A stretch of 51,419 nucleotides of DNA, from contig PLNF01000087.1 of the NCBI GenBank assembly GCA_003141715.1, positions 1 to 51,419 of the forward strand. The letters are read 5' to 3'. Under the pieces are notes generated by a model. The model made no database searches. It saw nothing but the letters and a program-made list of their open reading frames with translations, and was not told the DNA's origin. The position numbers were made by a program, and so were the translations under genes. Every line of letters starts with the position of its first letter. Position 1 is the first letter of the stretch. Shown in pieces: positions 26,899 to 35,808 of this stretch. The stretch comes from Bacteroidales bacterium (GTDB taxonomy: Bacteria > Bacteroidota > Bacteroidia > Bacteroidales > VadinHA17).

Positions 26899-27178
26899 TT
26901 ATATATTTGATTTTAATTTACCAGCATCTAATCCGCTTACTGCATCTTCAACAACCAGGCAATCTCCGGGCTTTAACTTGCTCAATATCAACATTAATCC
27001 CATGCCGTTCCGCCACTCCGCCGATGTATCTGTTTTCCCCCATACCAACGAAAGGTTGAAAATCCTCAGGTGATACAGTGATACCAAGTTCTCTGAACAT
27101 CATTATTGCTGCCTTACAGATAAAATGTTCGGAATCGACAAGAACTCCATCCATATCGAAAAGCACCCCTTTTATCAT
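26899..27178 (-). pseudogene. HAD phosphatase (beta-phosphoglucomutase-like), internally deleted
   Basis: The 5' part encodes a normal HAD start, GVLFDMDGVLVDSEH, with both catalytic aspartates. The cap domain begins and continues to VDIEQVKA, then a stop follows at 26948-26950. The next frame carries KPGDCLVVEDAVSGLDAGK, which is the C-terminal acidic motif of the same family, and stops at 26899-26901. Roughly half of a 215-residue enzyme is missing, and the C-terminal tail is also short. The junction lies in AAAGCCCGGAGA, which can be read in both frames (Lys-Ala-Arg or Lys-Pro-Gly). The first codon overlaps the class II aldolase stop (ATGA), so it was once a translationally coupled operon member. 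Confidence 0.88.
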
Positions 27179-27870
27179 CTGAACAATCTTTCTAATTCAA
27201 GTATTCTGACTTTGTCGAGAGGCTTTTTTCTTCCTGTCATTTCTGTCATCAGTGTCATCTTTGCAGCATTTTCCAGAACCTCAATTTTATCAAATGCCTG
27301 AAGAATATTTGAACCGGTAGTAAGTATCCCGTGATTTTCCAGTAAGAGAATATCTGATTTCAGGACATTCTCAGCTGCAACTTCAGCCAGTGCCTTGGAT
27401 CCCATTACCGCATACCTTACTAAAAGAGGATCGCCGAGTATTGCCTTTGCTTCTGCAGTCAGACTGGTATTTATTTTAGCCTTTATTGCAGTGAAGAGAG
27501 AAGCAAATACAGGATGAGCGTGGACAATAGCAAGAACCTCTTTTTTCTTCTTATAAATGGCAAGATGCATTGCCGTTTCAATTGAGGGTTTCAGATGAGG
27601 TGTAAGGTTTTCACCGAAAATATTTACAATGCCAACTTCTTTCCACTTCATTCTGCCTTTATCAGTCGCTGATGGTGTTATCAGAATCAGATCATCAGAC
27701 AGACGCAGACTGATATTTCCACCTGAAGTAGTTGTAAGTCCATGTTTATAGAGCCGCCGCATGAAGCGAGCTACTTCCTTGCGTTCTGCCTTATATTTAT
27801 CAATGATATATCCTGCTTTTCCTTTTATGTTGTCTGGCACATTTTCCATACATTTTGAATTTATAAGCAA
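27175..27870 (-). CDS. Class II aldolase (fuculose-phosphate aldolase family)
   Basis: The 231-residue protein has the zinc site of the family: Glu98 (PSIETAMH), His117 and His119 (VHAHPV) and His180 (LENHG). TSGGNISLR near residue 48 is the phosphate-binding loop. Such enzymes cleave ketose-1-phosphates to DHAP and an aldehyde, or act as epimerases. An internal ATG at codon 8 (MENVPDN) could be the start. It is the first gene of the minus-strand set running through the broken HAD gene, the PHP gene, the aldolase/SDR fusion and the SorE-like gene. The presence of two class II aldolase domains in one set is notable. Gap to the RND gene on its left is 26 bases. Confidence 0.85.
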   Translation of the reverse strand: MLINSKCMENVPDNIKGKAGYIIDKYKAERKEVARFMRRLYKHGLTTTSGGNISLRLSDDLILITPSATDKGRMKWKEVGIVNIFGENLTPHLKPSIETAMHLAIYKKKKEVLAIVHAHPVFASLFTAIKAKINTSLTAEAKAILGDPLLVRYAVMGSKALAEVAAENVLKSDILLLENHGILTTGSNILQAFDKIEVLENAAKMTLMTEMTGRKKPLDKVRILELERLFR

Positions 27871-27896
27871 AGATACCTATGATTTCTGAATTTTTT

Positions 27897-30800
27897 TTAA
27901 CCCAGAATCTGCTTCTTATCTTCCCTTTTGTACAAAAGATGCAATAATGTCGGTAAAATGACCAGGAGGAGAGGAAGTGCAACAATGAAACCGCCGATCA
28001 CTGCAATTGCTAGCGGTTGATGCATCTGAGCCCCGGTACCGACACCTATAGCCAGCGGCATTAATGCAATGATCGCTCCGAGTGCTGTCATAAGCTTTGG
28101 CCTTAAACGGGTTGATATTGCATATACAAGTGATTCATCAACAGTTCCTTTTAAACGGTTAGTAGTGAACTGCTGAAATGTAAATATTGCATTCTCACCT
28201 ATTATTCCGACAATCATAATCAATCCTGTGTAACTGCCCACATTCAGTGGTGTATTTGTAATGAAAAGAGCAATCAGACTTCCCGATATTCCCACGACAG
28301 CTATGAAAAGGATTGAGCAGGCTGCCCGAAAATCTTTGAAAAGGAAAAGCATAAGTGCAAATACCAGCAGACTTGATAATATAAGGATCATCAGGAGCTC
28401 CCTGAATGATTTCTGCTGATCGGCATATTCACCGCCATATTCAATATTATAACCCTGTGGAAGGAACACTTTGGAGTCAATAGTTTTCTGGATTTCTTTC
28501 ATGGCAGTACCAAGATCCTTATTATTCAACCTTGCAGTGACAATTGAAACCGATTTCAGATTATCCCTGTTGATTTCAGCTACTCCCTCTTTTAATCCGA
28601 TCGCAGATAGTGTAGTCAAAGGTTTAAGTTTTCCATCGGGGAGGAATACAAATTGACTCTTAATGTTTTCAAGACTGTTTGCAGTGCTATTTGGATAAAT
28701 CATCCTTATCGCAGTCATCTGCTCTTTTTCAAGGATATTTCCTATTATATTACCCTCAACAATAGTTTGCAGTTGAAACTGGAATGAGGAAGGTGATATT
28801 TTAAACTGTGCAAGTTTCTGTTGATCCGGAATAACCTCTATTGAAGGTCCGGCAATAATAACACCATCAAATACATCCTCAACGCCAGGGATCTTCTCAA
28901 CTTCTCCGGCAACCTTTATTGCCAACTCATTCAGGATTTTATGATCAGTTCCGAATATTTTTATTTCAATGGGTTGAACTGATGCCATAAGATCACCAAG
29001 CATATCACCGATTACCTGCCCGAAATCAATCTGAAGCGCAGGTTGAGTCGCCTCGATCTGCTTCCGGATATCATCAATTACATCAACTGTACTTCTTTTC
29101 CGGTCATCTTTTAATTGTATCAGGTAATCGCCGTCGTTAGGCTCAGTTATAAAAAATCCCATCTGGGCACCTGTTCTCCTGGAATAAGTTGCAACCTCTG
29201 GTATCTTTACTATTATCTTTTCAACCTCGATAAGTATCCTGTTAGTTTCTTCCAGCGATGTACCTGGCGGAGCTTTGTAATCGAGGACAATTGATCCTTC
29301 ATCCATTTCAGGAAGGAAGCCTGTTTCAAGACGCGGAAGAATGTAAATTATTGACAGAAGCAGGAAGAGAATGAAAAGAACACTTAACACAGGCCTGCGA
29401 AGAAAAAAGCTTACCCAGTTTCTTTTTTTAATGGTCCTGATATCTGTTTTTTTCTTTTCGGGGAAGAGTGATCTTAAATTGGAAAACCAGATATAAATAA
29501 CCGGCAGTCCTATCCATGTGACAAAGAAGGAACAAACCAGGGTTATGATCATGGTGTTTGTAAGGACATTGAAATAGGCACCTGCCACACCACCGAGGAG
29601 CATGAATGGTACAAATATCACGATGGTGCTTATCGATGATCCAACCATTGATGGCATCAGATATTTTACTGCCTGGTGAACAAGCTGACTTGAAGCCCTG
29701 TCGGGAAATTCTTCATGTGTTCTGTGTATCTGTTCCACAACAACGACAGCATCATCGATAATTAATCCTATTGCAGCCGCAATAGCTCCAAACGTCATTA
29801 TATTGAGAGTATATCCGACACAATAGAGTACGATTATTGTAAGCAGCAGTGTGACAGGAATTGTTACAAGAATGGTTGCACTTGCTCTGAATGACCTTAA
29901 AAACATAATTGCCACCAGGAGTGCCAGAAGAAGTCCTAACCACAGGCTGTCGTTGACACTTTTAATTGCTTTGTTTACAAAATCTGCCTGATCATAATAT
30001 AATGAAATATGAACATCAGGGGGAAGGATCTTTTCAAGTTCTTTCTTCCTGGATGCTACATTTTCCGAAAGATTAATCAGGTTCGCTCCGGGTTGTTTAA
30101 GTATTGCCACCAGAAGGCCCTGGCGCCCGTTTGCATTGATCCTTGTATATTCAGTTCTTTCTCTAACATTTATATCAGCAACATCTTTGAGTTTTATAAG
30201 TCTTTTACCGTCATTCCGGAGAACGACATTTTCAACATCACTTAAGTTATATAGTCCGGCATCAGTGATGTTAAGGTATAAACGCCGGTAATCTGAAAGA
30301 AAACCATTTGAAGTTATAAAGTGGTTCTGGCTGAGAATATCTCTTATAATTTCAGGTGTTATTGAAAAAGTACTCATTTTCAACTGATTAAGCTCAACCC
30401 AGTACTCTTTTGTTTTTCCACCAATGATACCAATCGATGAAACACCATCGATCTGCGATAAAAAGGGTTTGATTATATAGGTCGCTATGAGGTTAAGTTC
30501 GATAGGTGTTTTTTTATCACTTTCAACTGTAAATCCTATCACAGGCAGAATAGATGGATTCATCTTTTCAACCTGTATCTGGACATCTGCCGGAAGTTTA
30601 TTTTTAATTTGTGAAATACGCGATTCGAGCATTTGTTGATTGACGTTAATGTCTGCATCCCAGTTAAGAAAAGCAGATATTTCACAGGTTCCCCGGCTGG
30701 TTGTACTCCTTAACATATTCAGATCCGGGACCTGTTTAATAGCATCTTCAAGAGGTCTGGTGACCGTCACCATCATCTTGTCGATCGGCTGTTCTCCGTT

Positions 30801-30944
30801 ATCTGCTATGACTTTTAATTTTGGGAAAGTGATTTCGGGGAAAAGCGAAACCTGAATCTGGCCATAAATGAATATTCCACCGACAATAATAACAGCCAGA
30901 ATAACCGATATTGGATTCTTATAAGAAAGGAAGAAATTCTTCAT
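27897..30944 (-). CDS. RND multidrug/metal efflux pump inner-membrane subunit
   Basis: The protein has 1015 residues with the usual twelve membrane spans in two halves. It opens with SYKNPISVILAVIIVGG and has the helix-4 proton-relay motif IGLIIDDAVVVVEQIHRTHEE with paired aspartates. The second half holds a matching LIMIVGIIGENAIFTF. The porter-domain repeat VTRPLEDAIKQVP and the FLPEMDEGSIVLDY motif resemble the HAE/CusA-type proteins. Because the typical CusA metal methionines are not evident, an organic substrate is somewhat more likely. It is the last gene of a three-gene set with a membrane-fusion protein and an outer-membrane factor on the same strand. Confidence 0.93.
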   Translation of the reverse strand: MKNFFLSYKNPISVILAVIIVGGIFIYGQIQVSLFPEITFPKLKVIADNGEQPIDKMMVTVTRPLEDAIKQVPDLNMLRSTTSRGTCEISAFLNWDADINVNQQMLESRISQIKNKLPADVQIQVEKMNPSILPVIGFTVESDKKTPIELNLIATYIIKPFLSQIDGVSSIGIIGGKTKEYWVELNQLKMSTFSITPEIIRDILSQNHFITSNGFLSDYRRLYLNITDAGLYNLSDVENVVLRNDGKRLIKLKDVADINVRERTEYTRINANGRQGLLVAILKQPGANLINLSENVASRKKELEKILPPDVHISLYYDQADFVNKAIKSVNDSLWLGLLLALLVAIMFLRSFRASATILVTIPVTLLLTIIVLYCVGYTLNIMTFGAIAAAIGLIIDDAVVVVEQIHRTHEEFPDRASSQLVHQAVKYLMPSMVGSSISTIVIFVPFMLLGGVAGAYFNVLTNTMIITLVCSFFVTWIGLPVIYIWFSNLRSLFPEKKKTDIRTIKKRNWVSFFLRRPVLSVLFILFLLLSIIYILPRLETGFLPEMDEGSIVLDYKAPPGTSLEETNRILIEVEKIIVKIPEVATYSRRTGAQMGFFITEPNDGDYLIQLKDDRKRSTVDVIDDIRKQIEATQPALQIDFGQVIGDMLGDLMASVQPIEIKIFGTDHKILNELAIKVAGEVEKIPGVEDVFDGVIIAGPSIEVIPDQQKLAQFKISPSSFQFQLQTIVEGNIIGNILEKEQMTAIRMIYPNSTANSLENIKSQFVFLPDGKLKPLTTLSAIGLKEGVAEINRDNLKSVSIVTARLNNKDLGTAMKEIQKTIDSKVFLPQGYNIEYGGEYADQQKSFRELLMILILSSLLVFALMLFLFKDFRAACSILFIAVVGISGSLIALFITNTPLNVGSYTGLIMIVGIIGENAIFTFQQFTTNRLKGTVDESLVYAISTRLRPKLMTALGAIIALMPLAIGVGTGAQMHQPLAIAVIGGFIVALPLLLVILPTLLHLLYKREDKKQILG

Positions 30945-30948
30945 ACTC

Positions 30949-31884
30949 TCATTCCTTTATTATTGTCACCCTGGCGGTATCGGGTAACCCGTAATTACCG
31001 GTCAAGACTATTCTGTCAGATGGGAGAAATTCGGGATTTCTTATTTCAACTTCTTCATTATTCTCAAATCCTTTATTCACAATGATCTTAATTGCTGTAC
31101 TGTCGTTTAACAGTTTCATTACCCAGAATTCAGTTTGTGTTTCATCGCCCAATACTGCCTGTTTTGGAAGAACCAATGCTCTCTCATTAGTAGATTTGAC
31201 CAGGTTTATACTCGCTATAAGGTTGCCGGGAAGCCGGTCAGCTGACTGTGGTTTAACAACATATCTGATTGTCTGCGATTGCATATCCATTTCAGGGAGT
31301 TTCCCTGTTATTGTGCCATTGATCTGCCGGTCATCCGGAAGAATGATCCTGCAGTTCCTGTTCTTTTCAATATACTTATCAAGTTCAAAAGGAACATCCA
31401 GTATGAAGACCAGACTGTTTTGTTCCGAAACAACTGCCATTTCATCCCCCTCCTGCACATAATCACCTTTTTGATAGGAGATGGAATTAATTACTCCTTC
31501 TTTATGAGAAGTAATGTTTATCAGTCCTTTGAAATTTAAACTTGAGTCTAACTGTGCTTTTTTGTCAAGCGCCATTGCTTCACGCGTCCTGATTGTAAAG
31601 AGCAACTGATCAGCGGCAATAAACTCCCCGGGATTAATCAATATTTTCTCAATGGTTCCTGTTATAGTAGCCCTGATAATGCTTTTATTCATATAGGTTG
31701 CAACAGCAGGTAATGAGACTGTTGAAGTTACTGATTTAAATGTGACAGGAACTAGTGTGACTGGTGTTTTAACTTCACTGACTTCTTCAGATGTTTTTGT
31801 TCCTTGCTTACAGGAAAATTGCAGACCCATCACCACCATAAGCAGAAATATAATATAATGAGTTCTTCTATTCATTAACATCAA
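30949..31884 (-). CDS. RND membrane-fusion (periplasmic adaptor) lipoprotein
   Basis: This 311-residue adaptor has a signal peptide ending in LQFSC, a lipobox cysteine near residue 25, so it is probably anchored to the inner membrane facing the periplasm. It shows the split biotinyl-lipoyl halves (ATITGTIEKILINPGEFIAADQLL and a later KEGVINSISYQKGDYVQEGD pattern, here shortened in description) and a beta-barrel domain near residue 190. The coiled hairpin is very short. Three ATG codons lie close together at the start; the first is used. It lies 4 bases before the RND gene and 10 bases after the outer-membrane factor, forming a complete pump set. Confidence 0.88.
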   Translation of the reverse strand: MMLMNRRTHYIIFLLMVVMGLQFSCKQGTKTSEEVSEVKTPVTLVPVTFKSVTSTVSLPAVATYMNKSIIRATITGTIEKILINPGEFIAADQLLFTIRTREAMALDKKAQLDSSLNFKGLINITSHKEGVINSISYQKGDYVQEGDEMAVVSEQNSLVFILDVPFELDKYIEKNRNCRIILPDDRQINGTITGKLPEMDMQSQTIRYVVKPQSADRLPGNLIASINLVKSTNERALVLPKQAVLGDETQTEFWVMKLLNDSTAIKIIVNKGFENNEEVEIRNPEFLPSDRIVLTGNYGLPDTARVTIIKE

Positions 31885-31894
31885 AGTATTTTTA

Positions 31895-33145
31895 TTATTG
31901 GGTTAAAAGGAAATTCATTTCATTAATAACCTGCAGCTTCTGAACATTGATCAGGTTTATGTTTCTGTTAATGGTTTTATAATTTTTAATAGCATTAATG
32001 TATTCTGTCATTTGTATAATTCCTGCTTCAAGTTGCTCCTTAAGGGCTTTTACCAGCTGGTCAGAGGTATTTAGTTGCTCCTCCATACTTGCAGACATCT
32101 CAATTAATGCCTTAAATTCAATGGTAAGTTGTTGGATCTGTTGAAAATACTGTTTACGATAAGTGTTTTCATAAGTCAGTCTGGTGTTCTGATCAAATTC
32201 AAGTTTCTGTTTCTCGATCCCTCTTTGTTTTCCGTCATAAATAGGAATGTTCAGACTGATGCCTGCACTATACCCAAAATGTCTGTAGAAATTCCACGGA
32301 CTGCTCGAAAGAAAACCAGCATCAGCAAACCAATTGACCTTTGGTTTATATCTTACATCAACCGTTATCTTTTCGTTTTCTAACCTGATGCTGTCAATTT
32401 TATAATGCAGTAAGGCAGGAGATTTTGAAATATCAGGGGTGCCCTTGATTTTTAGTTCCGGTTCAACAAGTTCATACCACTCGGAATCATTTATTCCACA
32501 GAGTTCGTTTAGTGAACTCAAATTTTTTCTGTATTGACTTTCAAGTTGTTTGACCAGTATTTCCTGAGATTGAGTCTCTACCAGCAATGCGAGATAATCT
32601 GTTTGTTTGTAAACTCCGTTTTTTACAAACTGCTTAACGAGTTCATTTTCTTTCTTAAATAATTCAAGAAAATTTCTGTTGAATGTGAGGTCACTAAAGC
32701 CTGAAAATGCTGTGAGATATTGTTCGGTAATAAGCTTATTCAATTCGTTGGCTGAAATCATGGAAGAATTATTTACTAATTGCTTTTGAATATCCACCGA
32801 ATTATATTTATTTGAGATCTCTTTATTGTTGAATATATTCTGTGTTACTCCAACAACTGCTGTATAAGTACCGCCATTTGTTATTACCTCATCATATCCG
32901 AAGTTATGATAATAAGGTGAGTACAGGAGCTGTGACTTTGCTTCAATAAGAGGTTTCTTTGCCGCCCCGATAATAAGACTGTCAGCAACAGCAGAACTGA
33001 TCTGGTTCCTGTAATCATTTAATAATGGACTGTTATGAATACCCTGGTTAAGATAAAATTCCAGATTACGTGACTGGTTATAGGAAATCAGAGTCAGTCC
33101 GGAGAAGAAAAAAATCAGGGGAAACCTTCTAAGCATAGCGGTCAA
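31895..33145 (-). CDS. TolC-family outer-membrane efflux protein
   Basis: The 416-residue protein begins with a hydrophobic signal and then shows the internally repeated helical-barrel pattern of outer-membrane factors. Long amphipathic helices are rich in Gln, Leu and Asn. Beta segments are SQLLYSPYYHNFGYDEV in the first half and KPKVNWFADAGFLSSS in the second, with GISLNIPIYDG as the usual second-half start. It is first in the efflux operon. Codon 4 is an alternative ATG. It would form the exit duct for the RND and adaptor proteins encoded downstream. Confidence 0.85.
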   Translation of the reverse strand: MTAMLRRFPLIFFFSGLTLISYNQSRNLEFYLNQGIHNSPLLNDYRNQISSAVADSLIIGAAKKPLIEAKSQLLYSPYYHNFGYDEVITNGGTYTAVVGVTQNIFNNKEISNKYNSVDIQKQLVNNSSMISANELNKLITEQYLTAFSGFSDLTFNRNFLELFKKENELVKQFVKNGVYKQTDYLALLVETQSQEILVKQLESQYRKNLSSLNELCGINDSEWYELVEPELKIKGTPDISKSPALLHYKIDSIRLENEKITVDVRYKPKVNWFADAGFLSSSPWNFYRHFGYSAGISLNIPIYDGKQRGIEKQKLEFDQNTRLTYENTYRKQYFQQIQQLTIEFKALIEMSASMEEQLNTSDQLVKALKEQLEAGIIQMTEYINAIKNYKTINRNINLINVQKLQVINEMNFLLTQ

Positions 33146-33242
33146 TTATCAAAATTTCAGAAAATGCAATTTAATTAAAATCAGAATCAAAAGTGAAAAT
33201 TAATTCTGAAGTAAATCTGTGCAATCTTTCTTCTAAGACAAT

Positions 33243-35711
33243 TTAAACGCCTTCTTTATTCAGACCAATTGATTTTTTAATAGAATAGTCCGTTTTAATC
33301 TGATGTCCCTTAAGCGGAAGTACTCTTTGGTGAATTGCATCGAGAATCCAATCAGGCTGAGGGAAGAAATATTCTTCCATTTCATAGGCAGGAGTGATCC
33401 AGTTCCTTGATCCAACAACAACCGGAGGCGCGTCTAGACAATCAAATGCCAGTTCGGTTATAGTTTGAGCCATCTCCTTCAGGAAGGAACCGCGTGAAGA
33501 AGCATCGCTGGTCAGAACAATCCTGCCGGTTTTTTTAACTGATTGAATAACAGGTTCGTAATTAAAAGGAACAAGTGAACGGGCATCAATAACCTCTGCA
33601 CTGAGACCGTATTTCTCGTGAAGTATATCTGCAACTTTCATTACAGGATATAAAGTTGCTCCGATAGAAAGAATTGTTATATCATCTCCTGATTTTTTAA
33701 TATCAGGTTCCCCAAAAGGGATCTCATAATAACCTTCCGGTACTCCTCCGGTATGAAACATCTCCCCGATATCATAAATTCTCTGGCTTTCGAAGAATAT
33801 AACAGGATCTGTTCCCTGTAACGCTGAATTCATCAATCCTTTTGCATCATAAGGGGTTGCAGGGAATACTACTTTTAATCCGGGAATATGGGCAGTCAGC
33901 GACGACCAGTCCTGAGAATGTTGTGCGCCGTATTTTGAACCTACCGAAACCCTTACTACTACCGGCATTTTAATAATGTTACCGCTCATCGCCTGCCATT
34001 TAGGCAACTGGTTGAATACTTCATCGCCTGAACGGCCAAGAAAATCGCAGTACATTATCTCGGCAATAACACGTCCTCCGCACATACCATAGCCAATCGC
34101 TGTTCCGACAATTGCACCTTCAGAAATTGGTGAGTTGAAGAGCCGGTGATAGGGGAGCGCTTCTGTCAATCCGCGATAAACCGCGAAAGCTCCACCCCAA
34201 TCGCGGTTTTCTTCGCCCCAGGCTGCAAGAGTGGGATCTTTGTAAAAACGATCGATAACAGCCTCGAAAATACCATCGCGGAACTGGTATATTCTAGCTT
34301 TGGAAAAAGGTTTGCCTTCCTTGTCTTTATAAAATCTCTCTTTGTTTTTCAGGGACTTGACACGAGGATTCTCCTCCAATGGCAGAAGTACTTCGGGAGT
34401 TCCCTCTTCCATCTTATCAACTGACCCGTTTGAAAACATCATTCTGCCAATATAGTCAGGATCTTTTTTCAGATTTATCCTTGGTGAAATCTCATCATTA
34501 ATGCTTAGCTTAAGTATCTGATTCAAAAGCTCTTTTGTCTCCATGGTTATGTTATCAAGCTGTTCCTGCTTTGCTATACTCGCAAGGACCAGCGATTTGC
34601 CATATGCTATAATTGAGTCTTCCTTCTGCCATGCTTCAATTTCTTCTTTTGATCTGTAGGATGAAGCATCTGAAGGAGAATGTCCACTTATTCTGTATGT
34701 CAGCGTATCAAGCAGAACTGGCCCCCTTCTTTCTTTTAATATCTGTATTTTACGCGTGAAAGCATCTATTACCGCAAGAGGATTATAACCATCGATTCGT
34801 TCGGCATGCATTGATTCAGGATTTACCCCGGCCCCTACTCTTGCAAGAATGTCATAACCCATAGTTTCGCCCATAGTCTGACCACCCATACCATACAGGT
34901 TATTCATAAAGTTGAATATTAATGGCAATCCACCTTTGTATTCTCCGTCCCAGAGTGTCTTATACTGGTCCATTGTGGCAAAGCAGATGCCTTCCCATAC
35001 AGGTCCGCATCCCATTGATGCATCCCCGATATTGCATACCACTATGCCGGACTTACGGTTTATCTTCTTATAAAGTGCAGCACCAACTGAAATGTCACCT
35101 GATCCTCCGACAATTGCATTATTAGGATAGATACCGAAAGGAGTGAAGAATGCATGCATCGATCCGCCAAGACCTTTATTGAACCCGTTTTCACGGGCAA
35201 ATATTTCGGCTAGTGCCCCATAGAGTAAAAAATTGATCGCCAGATCTTTTATGCTACCCTGAAAACCATTTTCAACAACTTTCAGTGCGGACCCTCCGAA
35301 GTAGTTCTTCATTACGGAATAAAGCATATCTTCATCGAGGCTATGGATGGCCGATAATCCTTTGGCTAGGATCTCACCATGGCTTCGATGTGATCCGAAG
35401 ATGTAATCATCAACTCCGAGGGTATATGCCATCCCGACTGCAGAAGCTTCCTGTCCGATCGATAAGTGAGCCGGTCCCGGGTGATTATATGGTATTCCAT
35501 TATATTCATTGGTAGTCTTAATGAGGTTAAGCATGGTTTCAAATTCCCTGATCACCACCATATCACGGTATATCCTGATAAAATCTTCAACGCTGTATCT
35601 TTTCTTCTCATCCTCGATCGTCTTATTATACTGGTTCACGGGAATTTTACCGAACTCAATGAATTGTGGTTTCCTGACAATTTTCGGATTAATGTTTTGA
35701 CTTTTTGGCAT
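33243..35711 (-). CDS. 2-oxoacid dehydrogenase E1, fused alpha and beta subunits
   Basis: The 822-residue protein joins an E1-alpha-like half (about 40-420) and an E1-beta-like half (about 480-810). The alpha half has the [11 protein letters not shown] loop, the ThDP motif beginning GDASMG at 229 and the closing [10 protein letters not shown] near 270. The GD to NN distance is about ten residues longer than usual. The beta half contains [18 protein letters not shown] and [10 protein letters not shown]. Such E1 enzymes decarboxylate branched-chain 2-oxoacids, pyruvate or acetoin and load the acyl group on E2. The E2 gene is 97 bases upstream on the same strand, with a perfect palindrome in the gap. 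No E3 gene is nearby. Substrate is not assigned. Confidence 0.88.
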   Translation of the reverse strand: MPKSQNINPKIVRKPQFIEFGKIPVNQYNKTIEDEKKRYSVEDFIRIYRDMVVIREFETMLNLIKTTNEYNGIPYNHPGPAHLSIGQEASAVGMAYTLGVDDYIFGSHRSHGEILAKGLSAIHSLDEDMLYSVMKNYFGGSALKVVENGFQGSIKDLAINFLLYGALAEIFARENGFNKGLGGSMHAFFTPFGIYPNNAIVGGSGDISVGAALYKKINRKSGIVVCNIGDASMGCGPVWEGICFATMDQYKTLWDGEYKGGLPLIFNFMNNLYGMGGQTMGETMGYDILARVGAGVNPESMHAERIDGYNPLAVIDAFTRKIQILKERRGPVLLDTLTYRISGHSPSDASSYRSKEEIEAWQKEDSIIAYGKSLVLASIAKQEQLDNITMETKELLNQILKLSINDEISPRINLKKDPDYIGRMMFSNGSVDKMEEGTPEVLLPLEENPRVKSLKNKERFYKDKEGKPFSKARIYQFRDGIFEAVIDRFYKDPTLAAWGEENRDWGGAFAVYRGLTEALPYHRLFNSPISEGAIVGTAIGYGMCGGRVIAEIMYCDFLGRSGDEVFNQLPKWQAMSGNIIKMPVVVRVSVGSKYGAQHSQDWSSLTAHIPGLKVVFPATPYDAKGLMNSALQGTDPVIFFESQRIYDIGEMFHTGGVPEGYYEIPFGEPDIKKSGDDITILSIGATLYPVMKVADILHEKYGLSAEVIDARSLVPFNYEPVIQSVKKTGRIVLTSDASSRGSFLKEMAQTITELAFDCLDAPPVVVGSRNWITPAYEMEEYFFPQPDWILDAIHQRVLPLKGHQIKTDYSIKKSIGLNKEGV

Positions 35712-35758
35712 ATTCTGTATTTTGTCGCTTTTTATATTTTATTTTACTTTTATTGTAC

Positions 35759-35778
35759 GGTCCGGTCGCGACCGGACC
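35759..35778. repeat. Perfect 20-bp G+C-rich palindrome between E2 and E1
   Basis: GGTCCGGTCGCGACCGGACC is its own reverse complement, and the flanks TGTA and TACA extend the symmetry imperfectly. It stands in a 97-base gap that is otherwise almost all A and T. No T-run follows on the transcribed minus strand, so full termination is unlikely. It could stabilise or process the E2-E1 mRNA, lower E1 output, or be one copy of a dispersed palindromic element. Confidence 0.85.
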
Positions 35779-35808
35779 TCTACATTTTATTAAATCAAAT
35801 TAATTAAT

